Shown here: piece by piece, positions 1-8,108 of the stretch | Layout of the letters: each line of letters begins with the position of its first letter | Numbering within the stretch: the stretch's first letter is position 1 | NCBI GenBank assembly: GCA_913043145.1 | Contig: CAJWLP010000004.1 | Location: 1 to 64,000, forward strand | Source: an uncultured Bacteroidota bacterium | GTDB lineage: Bacteria > Bacteroidota > Bacteroidia > NS11-12g > UBA9320 | DNA: 64,000 nucleotides | Direction of reading: 5' to 3' | Translations under genes and position numbers: made by a program | The notes under the pieces: model-generated | What the model saw: the letters and a program-made list of their open reading frames with translations, nothing else | Told to the model about the DNA's origin: nothing | The model's database searches: none

Positions 1-117
1 ATTCAAAACTCCAGTCATCATGAATGAAAAATAATTCTTCTAAAAAAGTTCGAAACTGGGACCAAGAGGTTCACCAAGGGGAAATAGTTAAGGCATTTTG
101 ACAAAAACGCCCTCTCC

Positions 118-558
118 TTACCACCTAAAATTAGTCCTAGCAGTACTTATAACTTCATAAAACCTATCGTTAACTATGCGGAGGTTATGTTGTTGAGTAA
201 ATGAATCTCTTACGTTCGAATTGTACCATTTATTTGTACTTTTAAATGTCCCATCTGTCTCTAATCTCCCCCAATTCACACTCTCTTGATATTTGTTATC
301 ATACCCCCAAGTCAAAAAACTATCACTGTTTACTTTATGCTTAAATACAAAAATGGTATCAACAAATATGCTTGAATCTAATAATGTTCCACTTTGAGTA
401 GCGTAATAGTTAACATATCTTGTTCCTAAATAAGCTCCTGAATAATCTACAAAACTTGGCTCAGAAGTTACTACTGGTTCAGGTGTTGCTTCATCATCAG
501 AACAAGCAATAAACAAAATATTTACTAAAATTATTGAAAGTATTAATTTTTACATCAT
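118..558 (-). pseudogene. Small lipoprotein gene with a nonsense codon in the signal peptide
   Basis: The reading frame downstream of position 516 encodes about 131 residues with no recognised domain, beginning FIACSDDEATPEP, which looks like the end of a lipoprotein signal peptide with a lipobox Cys. In the same frame the sequence continues upstream to two ATG codons (558-556 and 555-553), giving Met-Met-STOP-Lys-Leu-Ile-Leu-Ser-Ile-Ile-Leu-Val. The stop is TAA at 552-550, where Lys (AAA) would be expected, so one base change would restore an ordinary signal peptide. The only other start is TTG at 516, which would leave too little hydrophobic sequence for export. Function is unknown. Either the gene is newly inactivated or the base is a sequencing error. 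It is divergent from the YceI gene. Confidence 0.6.
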
Positions 559-641
559 TCAATATTAGTTAAACGTAAATCAATCACAAGAAAAACATAA
601 CTATTGTTATTCCGTTTAATAAGTAATGTTTATTAAATATT

Positions 642-1265
642 ATGAAAAATATATTAAAATACGCTAGCGTCTTATTGATTATAGCATCGTGTACTCAAAC
701 AGGACCCTCAACTAACGCAACTGACGCACAAACAATATTGGAAAGGCCAAATAGCTATGATAGTCTTATTATTGATAATCAAAAAAGTAACTTATTTTGG
801 AAAGGAACCAAGCCTACTGGGGACATCCATGTTGGAACCGTAAAAATCAAAGAAGGAACACTGAATATTTCTGGTGAATCAATAGTTGGCGGTAAGTTTA
901 TAATCGATATGAACTCCATTTTAGTCACAGATAAAGACATGAGTGAGAAGGGTAAAAGTAAATTAAAAAAACACCTCACTAATGATGATTTCTTTGAAAC
1001 CAACAATTATCCTGAAGCCATATTAGAAATCACTTCCTCCACATCAGATAGTCTTGAGGCTAACCTTAAAATTAAAAACATTACCAAGTCAATTACTATC
1101 CCTTATTCTCTAATTAAAGATAATGGGAAAATAAATGCTAATTCTTCATTCTCTATCGATCGAACCCTATGGGGAGTAACTTATAAAAGTAGCTTCTTTA
1201 AAAATCTAACGGATCGTTTAATTGATGATGCCATTCAATTTGACATTGAGCTTATAGGTTCGTAA
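642..1265 (+). CDS. YceI family lipoprotein
   Basis: A 207-residue exported protein. Residues 1-17 form a lipoprotein signal peptide with lipobox I-A-S-C, so Cys17 is the probable lipidated residue. Residues about 40-205 match the YceI lipocalin-like beta-barrel pattern: an early FWKGTKPTG segment, GGKFIIDMNSI, a D-F-F-E-T-N-N-Y-P-E-A block and a C-terminal F-S-I-D-R-T-xW-G-V-xY-K-S motif. Family members bind polyisoprenoid or other amphiphilic molecules in the periplasm; the ligand here is not known. It sits alone upstream of the SOUL gene with a 52-nt gap, so the two could be co-transcribed. The start is the first ATG before the signal peptide. Confidence 0.85.
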   Translation: MKNILKYASVLLIIASCTQTGPSTNATDAQTILERPNSYDSLIIDNQKSNLFWKGTKPTGDIHVGTVKIKEGTLNISGESIVGGKFIIDMNSILVTDKDMSEKGKSKLKKHLTNDDFFETNNYPEAILEITSSTSDSLEANLKIKNITKSITIPYSLIKDNGKINANSSFSIDRTLWGVTYKSSFFKNLTDRLIDDAIQFDIELIGS

Positions 1266-1317
1266 AAACCTGGTGACATAAAAAACCTATTACATATCTG
1301 AAGTTTAGCATAAAAAA

Positions 1318-1905
1318 ATGAAAATAGTTATTTCAATTCTTGGAACCCTTATATTGGTTTTTGTAATCGTACAACTTTTTGCACTTAAAACCCAAAAAGA
1401 TATAGAAACCTACCCATATAAAGTTGTCAAAAAATATGAACAATTTGAAATTCGTAAATACGAATCAAGACTTTTCACATCGGTAACTCTCCCTACTAAT
1501 CAATATAAAAATGCCTCTGGAAATGGGTTTTCCATTCTAGCAGGTTACATTTTCGGTAATAATAAAACCAACGAAAAAATAGCTATGACATCACCTGTTG
1601 CTATGTCTCTGGAGGATTCAATGACAATGATGTTTATGGTACCTGAAGAAAATAAAGAGTCCCTTCCCGAACCAAACTCAAAGCAGATAAAATTTCATGA
1701 AGAACCAGCAAAAACTGTAGCTGCAATCACTTTTAGTGGATGGGCTGATCAAGAAAAAATCAATCACTATAAAAGCGAATTAATTGACGCATTGGAATCT
1801 AATAATATACCCTACACTCAAAAATTTTTCTTTCTCGGTTATAACGCTCCTTACGAAACCTACAATCGACGAAATGAGGTTATCGTAGAATTGGATAACC
1901 CTTAA
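1318..1905 (+). CDS. SOUL family heme-binding protein
   Basis: A 195-residue protein with an N-terminal hydrophobic anchor at residues 3-23 and a SOUL/HBP domain from about residue 30 to the end. The typical opening E-T-Y-P-Y-K-V-V-K-K-Y-E-Q-F-E-I-R-K-Y, the I-A-M-T-S-P-V central motif, the M-M-F-M-V-P segment and the terminal Y-N-R-R-N-E-V segment are all visible. Proteins of this family bind heme or tetrapyrroles in eukaryotes; bacterial members are poorly characterised. The anchor suggests attachment to a membrane with the domain outside the cytoplasm. Downstream is a DUF2007 gene. The function call is by family only. Confidence 0.85.
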   Translation: MKIVISILGTLILVFVIVQLFALKTQKDIETYPYKVVKKYEQFEIRKYESRLFTSVTLPTNQYKNASGNGFSILAGYIFGNNKTNEKIAMTSPVAMSLEDSMTMMFMVPEENKESLPEPNSKQIKFHEEPAKTVAAITFSGWADQEKINHYKSELIDALESNNIPYTQKFFFLGYNAPYETYNRRNEVIVELDNP

Positions 1906-1971
1906 AGAAGCTGTTTAAAAAACTTTAATTATGTTCGTGATTAATCAATATCATCATTGGTAAATCAAAGA

Positions 1972-2181
1972 ATGAGTTTAGAAAAGTGGGTAACACTTAA
2001 AGTGTCAAATAAATCTTATCAATTACATATAATTGAAGGGAGGTTGTCTGAAAACGGAATTCAATCTGTTATTGTCAACAAAATAGACTCATCATATCTT
2101 AATTTTGGCGAAGCTGAATTGAACGTCAAGGAATCAGATTTTGAGAGAGCAAAAGAAATCTTGAAAAATGACGAAAAGTAA
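1972..2181 (+). CDS. DUF2007 domain protein
   Basis: A 69-residue soluble protein beginning MSLEKWVTL. The order of a short strand, I-x-E-G-R-L-x-x-x-G-I, then V-x-N-K-x-D-S-S-Y and a closing E-L-x-V-x-x-x-D-x-x-x-A-x-E-I-L resembles the small DUF2007 (putative signal-transducing) fold common in Bacteroidota. A TTG at 1957 in the same frame would add five residues, but the ATG at 1972 gives the usual family N-terminus and is preferred. No partner is evident. A 7-bp inverted repeat lies just downstream (2190-2219). Confidence 0.7.
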   Translation: MSLEKWVTLKVSNKSYQLHIIEGRLSENGIQSVIVNKIDSSYLNFGEAELNVKESDFERAKEILKNDEK

Positions 2182-2235
2182 ATTAATCATTGACCTCTGG
2201 AATATAAATGATAGGTCAAACTTATTTAAAATAGC

Positions 2236-3255
2236 ATGAAAAAAGTTACAGCAATCCTTTTACTTTTCACATGTGCTTTTTCATCTGCACAAATCCCCCA
2301 AGAAATCACTTATAATGGTATCAAACGGAGTTTTATTTATTACACTCCATCTTCTTGGTCAGAGTCTGAGCCTATGCCACTCCTTATTGTTCTTCATGGA
2401 CTAACTCAAGTCGGTAAAGGCATTATGGACTTTTCAGGATTTAATGATATAGCAGAAGATAACAACTTTGTAGTGTGTTATCCCGATGGTTTAAATCGGA
2501 CTTGGAATGCAAATATGAATGTTTCGATATCTCAAGCTGATGACATTGGATTTATTGAAGAAATTACGCTCATCATGCAGAAAAAACTAAATACAAATCC
2601 TAGTAAACAATACTTGTGTGGAATATCCAATGGGGCGTTTATGAGTCATAAACTTGCATGTGAATCAAGTCAATGCTTTGCTGGGATTGCTACGATTGCC
2701 GGAACTATGAGCGATACTGTATTCAAAAATTGTAACCCGACACACACCAACAATATACTTCATATTCATGGAACTGCCGATGCTATTGTCAATTATAACG
2801 GATCTTCAACAACAGGGGTATCTGTTGACCAACTTATGAAGAAGTGGCGATCGTATTTAAATTGTGATTTAAACCCACAAAAAGAGGATATGCCTAACCC
2901 GAATCGATTGGATTTGTCTTATCCTGAACGCTATACTTACACCAATTGCAAAAACGGAACACTCGAACATATAAAAATAGTAGGTGGTGGTCATCAATGG
3001 CCCGGAATAATTGGTCTACTAGGTGGTGTCGGAACGATCAATATGGATTTCTATTCCCCACAATTAATCTGGGACTTCCTAAAAGATAAGTCATGCAACC
3101 AAACTTCTTCCATTGATGAGTTAAAAGTCAACAATACTAAATCAATCATTAAAATTACCGATTTGTTAGGTAGAAAAGTCAATATAAATTTAAATGTACC
3201 CCTCATTTATTTTTACGATGATGGAAGTGTCGAACGTAAATTTCAATTGAATTAA
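2236..3255 (+). CDS. Secreted PHB-depolymerase/LpqC-type esterase
   Basis: A 339-residue alpha/beta hydrolase with a Sec signal peptide (residues 1-19, cut after S-S-A-Q). The core runs from about residue 25 to 290. It shows L-H-G-L (oxyanion region, residues 53-56), the nucleophile motif G-I-S-N-G with Ser131, H-G-T-A-D with probable catalytic Asp182, and G-G-G-H-Q-W-P-G with His253. This is the arrangement of PHB depolymerase and feruloyl-esterase-like family CE1 enzymes. The last 40 residues resemble a shortened T9SS-type tail (K-I-T-D-L-L-G-R-K-V, then F-Y-D-D-G-S-V-E-R-K-F), so export through T9SS is possible but uncertain. The substrate is unknown. It converges with the DUF457-GH16 gene. 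Confidence 0.8.
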   Translation: MKKVTAILLLFTCAFSSAQIPQEITYNGIKRSFIYYTPSSWSESEPMPLLIVLHGLTQVGKGIMDFSGFNDIAEDNNFVVCYPDGLNRTWNANMNVSISQADDIGFIEEITLIMQKKLNTNPSKQYLCGISNGAFMSHKLACESSQCFAGIATIAGTMSDTVFKNCNPTHTNNILHIHGTADAIVNYNGSSTTGVSVDQLMKKWRSYLNCDLNPQKEDMPNPNRLDLSYPERYTYTNCKNGTLEHIKIVGGGHQWPGIIGLLGGVGTINMDFYSPQLIWDFLKDKSCNQTSSIDELKVNNTKSIIKITDLLGRKVNINLNVPLIYFYDDGSVERKFQLN

Positions 3256-3286
3256 ATTTAAAATCCGTCAGAAATAATCAACCTAT

Positions 3287-5287
3287 CTAATTATATACTC
3301 GTACATAATCAATTTCAATAGCATCAGAAATAAAATTGGGGTCAATTAATGGTTCAATTGCAAAATTCAATAATAAATATTGTTCTGAGGTATATGGCCA
3401 AGTCTCTTCATTTTTAAACGTTGGCTGATAGGTGTAGTGAACCACATCATCAATCATAAATACCAGTTTTTCTTCTGACCAATCTAACGAATAGATATGG
3501 AATTCTGATGAGCAGGTAGGTATGAGCCTTCCTCCTTGATTAATAGTTTCTCCATGACTGTATGGTGTATGGGTGGCACTTTTTACCAAATTTTGTTCCC
3601 TTCCCCAATGTTCCATAATATCAATTTCACCACAAGCTGGCCAAGGTGTATTACCAAAACCTTTTTTTTGCCAATATGCCCCATCTTCACTTATGTTTTT
3701 ACCTAGTGTCCAAAAGGCTGGCCAGGTACCTCTTCCGGAAGGTAGTTTAGCCCTAATATCTACACGACCATATTTAAATGCAATTTTAGAATTTAGTCTT
3801 GCTGATGTATATTCTTTTGTTTGACCTTGGTCTGTAAAAGTTTCTTTGATAGCAACAATCTTCAATATACCATTTTCAACAAATGAATTATCGATGCGAT
3901 TTGTATAATGTTGAACTTCATTATTATACCAACTGCCCCCAGAGGGTAATTTTGTCTGATGAAACCACTTAAGGGAATCTACAGGACCGTTCTTATCAAA
4001 TTCGTCTGACCATATAAGCTCACGAGTTTTTGCTGCATGATTTACTGTATCTATTGGTTGAAATAGTTGAGAATGATTCATTGAATCTATACCCATGACT
4101 CGCTTAATTAAAAATGGAAACATGTTCTTTCTTAGGTCTTCAGGTGGACCACTTTGAACTTCGTTTAACACATAAAATCCATCTTCTTCATTAATCATAA
4201 ACCGAAAGAAATAGTCATCAGGCCCCGTGCCTTTTCCTGAAAATGATCCAAACCTTAAGTCACTGAATTGGTATTCGTCCCCCATATCATGCACCGTAAA
4301 AAATCCATCGCTAAACCACTGTAATGTCTGAAGCGTTTTATTTCTCTCATAATTTTTTAGCAAATTATGATTCTTATCAATCTTTGAAAAAGTTATATCT
4401 TTTTCATCAAATAAAGAATACTGAGATAGATAATAGTGGTCCTTTGTTTCCCCGGTATAATTCCATAAGATATTAGTCAAAATAGATGGATTTGTTATAA
4501 ATCGCTCAATTTGAGTACCTTGATTTTTAATAGATTCTGCAAATAATTGATTGATTCGATTCTTATTAAATACCGTAAATAATAAGTACGCTGAACTAAA
4601 AACAATTCCGATATAATTCCAATGCCTACGACGAGGAGATTGAAAGGGTATTCTTGATGCAATGATTAAGCATACCAAAAAGGGAACCGTATAAAGAGGA
4701 TCTGCAACAGAAATTGTACTCCAGGCAACACGTATATCAGAAAAAGGAAGAAATAACTGCGTACCATACATAGTAAAACAGTCCAACAATGGGTGAGTAA
4801 TAAGAGCCCAGAAGAACAACCATTGCCAATCACGAATAGTTGCATTTGGAGGAGTCCATCCATTACTAAAATAGCTGTTTTTAATGTTTAAATAACCCAA
4901 CAATACTAACCCAAAAGAGGCTATTATTAGTGGTATAAAATTATCAGGATAAAGACGTGAAAAGACAAATTGTAATGCTGAAATAATTAAAATAACTGCT
5001 AGTGATTTTGAGCTAATTGCTATCCATTTATGACTGCTACTAGTATAAATTTGATTCACTAACCACCCAAATAAAAAAGCCCCAAGAACACAAAACAAAA
5101 TAGAATGACTAAACCCCCTATGGAAGGCAACATTGTCAATCTCAGATAAAAAAAGACCACCTAAAACATCTAAATCTGGGATGGTCCCTCCAACAGCACC
5201 CCACAACATCGCTCTGTTCCCAATTTTTTTACCGAGAGTAACTTCTCCAACAGCAGCACCTAAAACAATTTGTGTTAATGAATCCAT
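3287..5287 (-). CDS. DUF457/YdjM-type membrane protein fused to GH16 glucanase
   Basis: One uninterrupted 666-residue frame holds two normally separate proteins. Residues 1-400 are a YdjM/YbcI (DUF457) metal-dependent hydrolase-like membrane protein. It has I-P-D-L-D at 36-40, H-R-G-F-S-H-S at 56-62, H-P-L-L-D at 165-169, about seven membrane segments to residue 241, and then a soluble tail. Residues 420-666 are a full-length glycoside hydrolase family 16 domain with W-S-D-E-F at 426-430 and the catalytic G-E-I-D-I-M-E-H at 553-560 (Glu554, Asp556, Glu559). GH16 enzymes of this type cut beta-1,3 or mixed glucans such as laminarin. The Arg-rich loop at 212-222 should be cytoplasmic by the positive-inside rule, which would put the GH16 part in the periplasm. 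No signal peptide or start separates the halves. Confidence 0.85.
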   Translation of the reverse strand: MDSLTQIVLGAAVGEVTLGKKIGNRAMLWGAVGGTIPDLDVLGGLFLSEIDNVAFHRGFSHSILFCVLGAFLFGWLVNQIYTSSSHKWIAISSKSLAVILIISALQFVFSRLYPDNFIPLIIASFGLVLLGYLNIKNSYFSNGWTPPNATIRDWQWLFFWALITHPLLDCFTMYGTQLFLPFSDIRVAWSTISVADPLYTVPFLVCLIIASRIPFQSPRRRHWNYIGIVFSSAYLLFTVFNKNRINQLFAESIKNQGTQIERFITNPSILTNILWNYTGETKDHYYLSQYSLFDEKDITFSKIDKNHNLLKNYERNKTLQTLQWFSDGFFTVHDMGDEYQFSDLRFGSFSGKGTGPDDYFFRFMINEEDGFYVLNEVQSGPPEDLRKNMFPFLIKRVMGIDSMNHSQLFQPIDTVNHAAKTRELIWSDEFDKNGPVDSLKWFHQTKLPSGGSWYNNEVQHYTNRIDNSFVENGILKIVAIKETFTDQGQTKEYTSARLNSKIAFKYGRVDIRAKLPSGRGTWPAFWTLGKNISEDGAYWQKKGFGNTPWPACGEIDIMEHWGREQNLVKSATHTPYSHGETINQGGRLIPTCSSEFHIYSLDWSEEKLVFMIDDVVHYTYQPTFKNEETWPYTSEQYLLLNFAIEPLIDPNFISDAIEIDYVRVYN

Positions 5288-5518
5288 AAAAACTGCTGCT
5301 AAACTACTTATTTATACATAGTTTACTATAAACTCAAATAAAAATATATCAATATTCTCTTGTAAACTCATCTATGTTACTGCCTCGTAACCACTTTTAT
5401 AAATTACTAAATATTAACTTATTTCTTTTAGCAACTAAAAATCTTAGATTTGGATAAATCTTAATAGTGAATTATAATTAAGATTTAAACATATATAAAC
5501 CAATAAATTAAATACAAA

Positions 5519-5956
5519 ATGACACAAACAACACTTCTCATTCTTAGTATAATTGCTGGGATTGTAACACTAATCTCCGTTTATGGAGTTATCAAAAAAG
5601 AACGGAAATTTTTCTTACTAGGTCTATTCCTTTATTCCTTTTTAGTAGTCCCTAATGAGTTGATGGCCTACTTTGACTCTGGCAATATGGTCCACCTAAT
5701 GACTGCTGGGTTATGGGCTGTCCAATTTATAATTGCCTTTCCAGTTAAAGCATCCTACGATTCATCTAATACTGTTGCATACATGCTTGTCAAAAAAATG
5801 CTGTTAGCCATTATTATTATCAATCTATGTGGAATAAGTTTAACCTATAATGTTGAAGCTTTACCTGACTTTTTTGCCCTGTATCATGGGGTTTTCTGTG
5901 CACTTAGTACATTATTAATCATCAAATTTCATCGCGGTGAAATTGTAGCAGAGTAG
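5519..5956 (+). CDS. Small integral membrane protein, unknown
   Basis: A 145-residue protein with four predicted membrane helices (about residues 4-24, 32-52, 60-75 and 92-112, with a further hydrophobic stretch near 117-135). I do not recognise the family. There are no catalytic motifs and no signal peptide. The gene stands alone: it is divergent from the DUF457-GH16 gene across a 231-bp AT-rich gap and is closed by a clear hairpin terminator at 5977-6009. The ATG at 5519 is the first possible start. Confidence 0.65.
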   Translation: MTQTTLLILSIIAGIVTLISVYGVIKKERKFFLLGLFLYSFLVVPNELMAYFDSGNMVHLMTAGLWAVQFIIAFPVKASYDSSNTVAYMLVKKMLLAIIIINLCGISLTYNVEALPDFFALYHGVFCALSTLLIIKFHRGEIVAE

Positions 5957-5976
5957 GATTTTTTTAATAAGACTAT

Positions 5977-6009
5977 AAAACCTCATGTGAATTCGCATGA
6001 GGTTTTTTT
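5977..6009 (+). terminator. Rho-independent terminator
   Basis: The stem pairs AAAACCTCATG (5977-5987) with CATGAGGTTTT (5996-6006) around an 8-nt loop and runs into a T tract. It closes the 5519 gene and separates it from yifB, whose own promoter box follows. Confidence 0.85.
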
Positions 6010-6052
6010 ATAAAATCAAAATATTGAATCCTTCAATGATTAATATTCCATT

Positions 6053-6060
6053 TATATTTG
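6053..6060 (+). promoter_or_regulatory. -7 promoter box before yifB
   Basis: TATATTTG matches the Bacteroidota -7 consensus TAnnTTTG. Only 6 nt separate it from the ATG at 6067, so the transcript may begin at or just before the start codon. Confidence 0.65.
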
Positions 6061-6066
6061 CTTTTC

Positions 6067-7608
6067 ATGCTTGTAAAGACTAATGGAAGTGCTGTTTATG
6101 GCATATCTGCTCAACTCATCACCGTAGAAGTAAATGTAGGCCAAGGGGCCAAAACTCAAATCATAGGCTTGCCAGACAATGCCGTTAAAGAAAGTCAACC
6201 TCGGGTAAATGCTGCCATGAAAAATTGTGGCTTCACCTACCCAAGAAAAGGAGTAATTATCAATATGGCCCCAGCTGACATTCGAAAGGAAGGTTCCGCT
6301 TATGATTTAACCATTGCCATTGGAGTAATGGCTGCGGGTGAATTGATAAAGACTAAACTTTTGGATGAAACAATCATAATGGGTGAGCTGAGTTTGGATG
6401 GAAGTATTCTCCCCATTAAAGGAGCATTACCCATTGCTATTCAAGCTCAAAAAGACGGATTCAAACGATTAATTATTCCGTGCGAAAATGCAAGAGAAGC
6501 AGCTATTGTCAAAGATGTTGAAGTTTATGGTATGAAAAATTTAGAAGATGTAGTTACACTCCTAGAAGGAACAAAGAAATTTGACAGAACTGAGGTAAAT
6601 CCTCGAGATGATTTTGCTGAGGGAATTCAAAAATTAACCTATGATTTTAGTGACGTAAAGGGGCAAGAAAACATCAAACGGGCAATGGAAATTGCTGCTG
6701 CTGGAGGGCATAATATTATTCTAATTGGACCTCCGGGTGCAGGTAAAACCATGCTAGCAAAACGTTTAAATACCATACTTCCTCCCATGAACCTTTATGA
6801 GGCCCTAGAAACTACAAAGATTCACTCAGTCGCTGGCAGACTTGGTACTAATGCCTCATTAATGGCTCAACGTCCATTCAGAAGCCCACACCATACCATC
6901 AGTGATGTAGCGTTGGTAGGTGGTGGAAATCACCCACAACCCGGAGAAATAAGTCTGGCTCATAATGGTGTTCTTTTCTTGGATGAATTACCCGAATTTA
7001 AAAGAACTGTTTTAGAAGTTCTTCGCCAACCATTAGAGGAAAGAAAAGTTACGATATCTCGAGCAAAGTTTTCTGTAGATTACCCCTGCAGCATGATGTT
7101 AGTTGCTAGTATGAATCCATGTCCTTGTGGGTACTTTAACCATCCCGAAAAAGATTGCGTTTGTGCTCCTGGTATAGTTCAGAAATATTTAAGTAAAATC
7201 AGCGGACCTTTACTAGATAGGATTGACATCCACATCGAAGTAACACCAGTTAACTTTGACGAACTTAATCAGAACACAAATCAAACCATGGAACAAAGTG
7301 CTCAAATCAGAGAGCGAGTAGTTAAGTCAAGAGAAATCCAAAACAGTCGCTATGAAAAACTACCTATATACAGTAATTCTCAAATGGAAAGCAACTTGAT
7401 CCGTAAATATTGTGAAATTGATAATCAAGGTTCTCTACTCTTAAAAAATGCAATGACTAAACTTAACCTCAGTGCAAGAGCTTATGATCGTATTTTAAAA
7501 GTAAGTCGAACCATCGCAGATTTAGATGGAAGTGAGCATATTGGTGTCGTTCATCTCGCAGAAGCTATCCATTATAGAAGCCTAGACAGAGATCATTGGG
7601 GCAGGTAA
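6067..7608 (+). CDS. YifB/ComM-like Mg-chelatase family AAA+ ATPase
   Basis: A 513-residue cytoplasmic protein. The N-terminal ChlI-like (Lon protease S16-like fold) domain spans about residues 1-165 and contains G-L-P-D-N-A-V-K-E-S. The AAA+ module follows, with Walker A G-P-P-G-A-G-K-T (221-228), F-R-S-P-H-H-T, Walker B F-L-D-E-L-P-E-F near 300, and the family signature N-P-C-P-C-G-Y near 353. The E. coli relative YifB/ComM is a helicase acting on branched DNA in natural transformation. The role here is inferred only from homology. A TTG at 6058 lies inside the promoter box, so the ATG at 6067 is taken as the start. It is followed by the thioesterase, which has its own promoter. Confidence 0.92.
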   Translation: MLVKTNGSAVYGISAQLITVEVNVGQGAKTQIIGLPDNAVKESQPRVNAAMKNCGFTYPRKGVIINMAPADIRKEGSAYDLTIAIGVMAAGELIKTKLLDETIIMGELSLDGSILPIKGALPIAIQAQKDGFKRLIIPCENAREAAIVKDVEVYGMKNLEDVVTLLEGTKKFDRTEVNPRDDFAEGIQKLTYDFSDVKGQENIKRAMEIAAAGGHNIILIGPPGAGKTMLAKRLNTILPPMNLYEALETTKIHSVAGRLGTNASLMAQRPFRSPHHTISDVALVGGGNHPQPGEISLAHNGVLFLDELPEFKRTVLEVLRQPLEERKVTISRAKFSVDYPCSMMLVASMNPCPCGYFNHPEKDCVCAPGIVQKYLSKISGPLLDRIDIHIEVTPVNFDELNQNTNQTMEQSAQIRERVVKSREIQNSRYEKLPIYSNSQMESNLIRKYCEIDNQGSLLLKNAMTKLNLSARAYDRILKVSRTIADLDGSEHIGVVHLAEAIHYRSLDRDHWGR

Positions 7609-7645
7609 TCCGAATAAGCCTAACAAGGAAGTAAAAAATACGTAC

Positions 7646-7653
7646 TAAATTTG
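7646..7653 (+). promoter_or_regulatory. -7 promoter box before thioesterase gene
   Basis: TAAATTTG fits TAnnTTTG and ends 5 nt before the ATG at 7659, again predicting little or no 5' leader. Confidence 0.6.
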
Positions 7654-7658
7654 CACCT

Positions 7659-8051
7659 ATGCAATTGGTAACAACACACGTGTGCATGGTCAAGGATATT
7701 GGTGTCCATGGTAATCTTTTTGGAGGAATCATGATGGCCTGGATTGATGAAGCTGCAAGTGCCATGGCTGTAAGTACCTGTCACACTCCCAATATGGTCA
7801 CTGTAAAAGTGGACGAATTAGTTTTCAAAAAGAAGGTCAAAGAAGGTTACTTAATACGTATTTATGGGGAGGTAGCTAAAATGGGGAATACCTCCATTAC
7901 ATTTAAAATTGAAGCCAGAAAAGTAAGCGTGTACACTGGAGAAGAAGATGTGGTTGTTACGACAAACATCACCTTTGTTCGAATAGATGAAGAAGGGAAA
8001 CCAACCCCTATACCTACCATCGTAAAAGAACGATATCAAAACCCTAGCTAA
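7659..8051 (+). CDS. Hotdog-fold acyl-CoA thioesterase (YciA-like)
   Basis: A 130-residue single-hotdog protein. The order V-x-x-x-D-I-G-V-H-G-N-L-F-G-G, then M-x-W-I-D-E-A-A, then V-K-V-D-E-L-V-F-K-K-K-V-K-E-G, matches acyl-CoA thioesterases of the YciA/BFIT type, with the catalytic Asp expected in the W-I-D-E-A segment. Such enzymes release free fatty acids from acyl-CoA in the cytoplasm. Substrate chain length cannot be read from the sequence. It starts 50 nt after yifB but appears to have its own promoter. Confidence 0.85.
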   Translation: MQLVTTHVCMVKDIGVHGNLFGGIMMAWIDEAASAMAVSTCHTPNMVTVKVDELVFKKKVKEGYLIRIYGEVAKMGNTSITFKIEARKVSVYTGEEDVVVTTNITFVRIDEEGKPTPIPTIVKERYQNPS

Positions 8052-8108
8052 ATACTTCGTTTACCTTTCTTCTCGTTATAGGATTAAGTGACTAAAATTT
8101 AATTTCCT

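Noticed and set aside
1-117. Left edge of the window as part of an upstream gene
   Set aside because: No open frame with coding character or recognisable motif could be supported in these bases.
2190-2219. Inverted repeat TTGACCT/AGGTCAA as a terminator or operator
   Set aside because: Stem is only 7 bp with a 16-nt loop and no T tract; it can arise by chance in AT-rich sequence.
4666-4863. Cys- and Leu-rich short frame within the DUF457-GH16 gene
   Set aside because: It is the same-strand alternative frame of the membrane part and has no start signal of its own.
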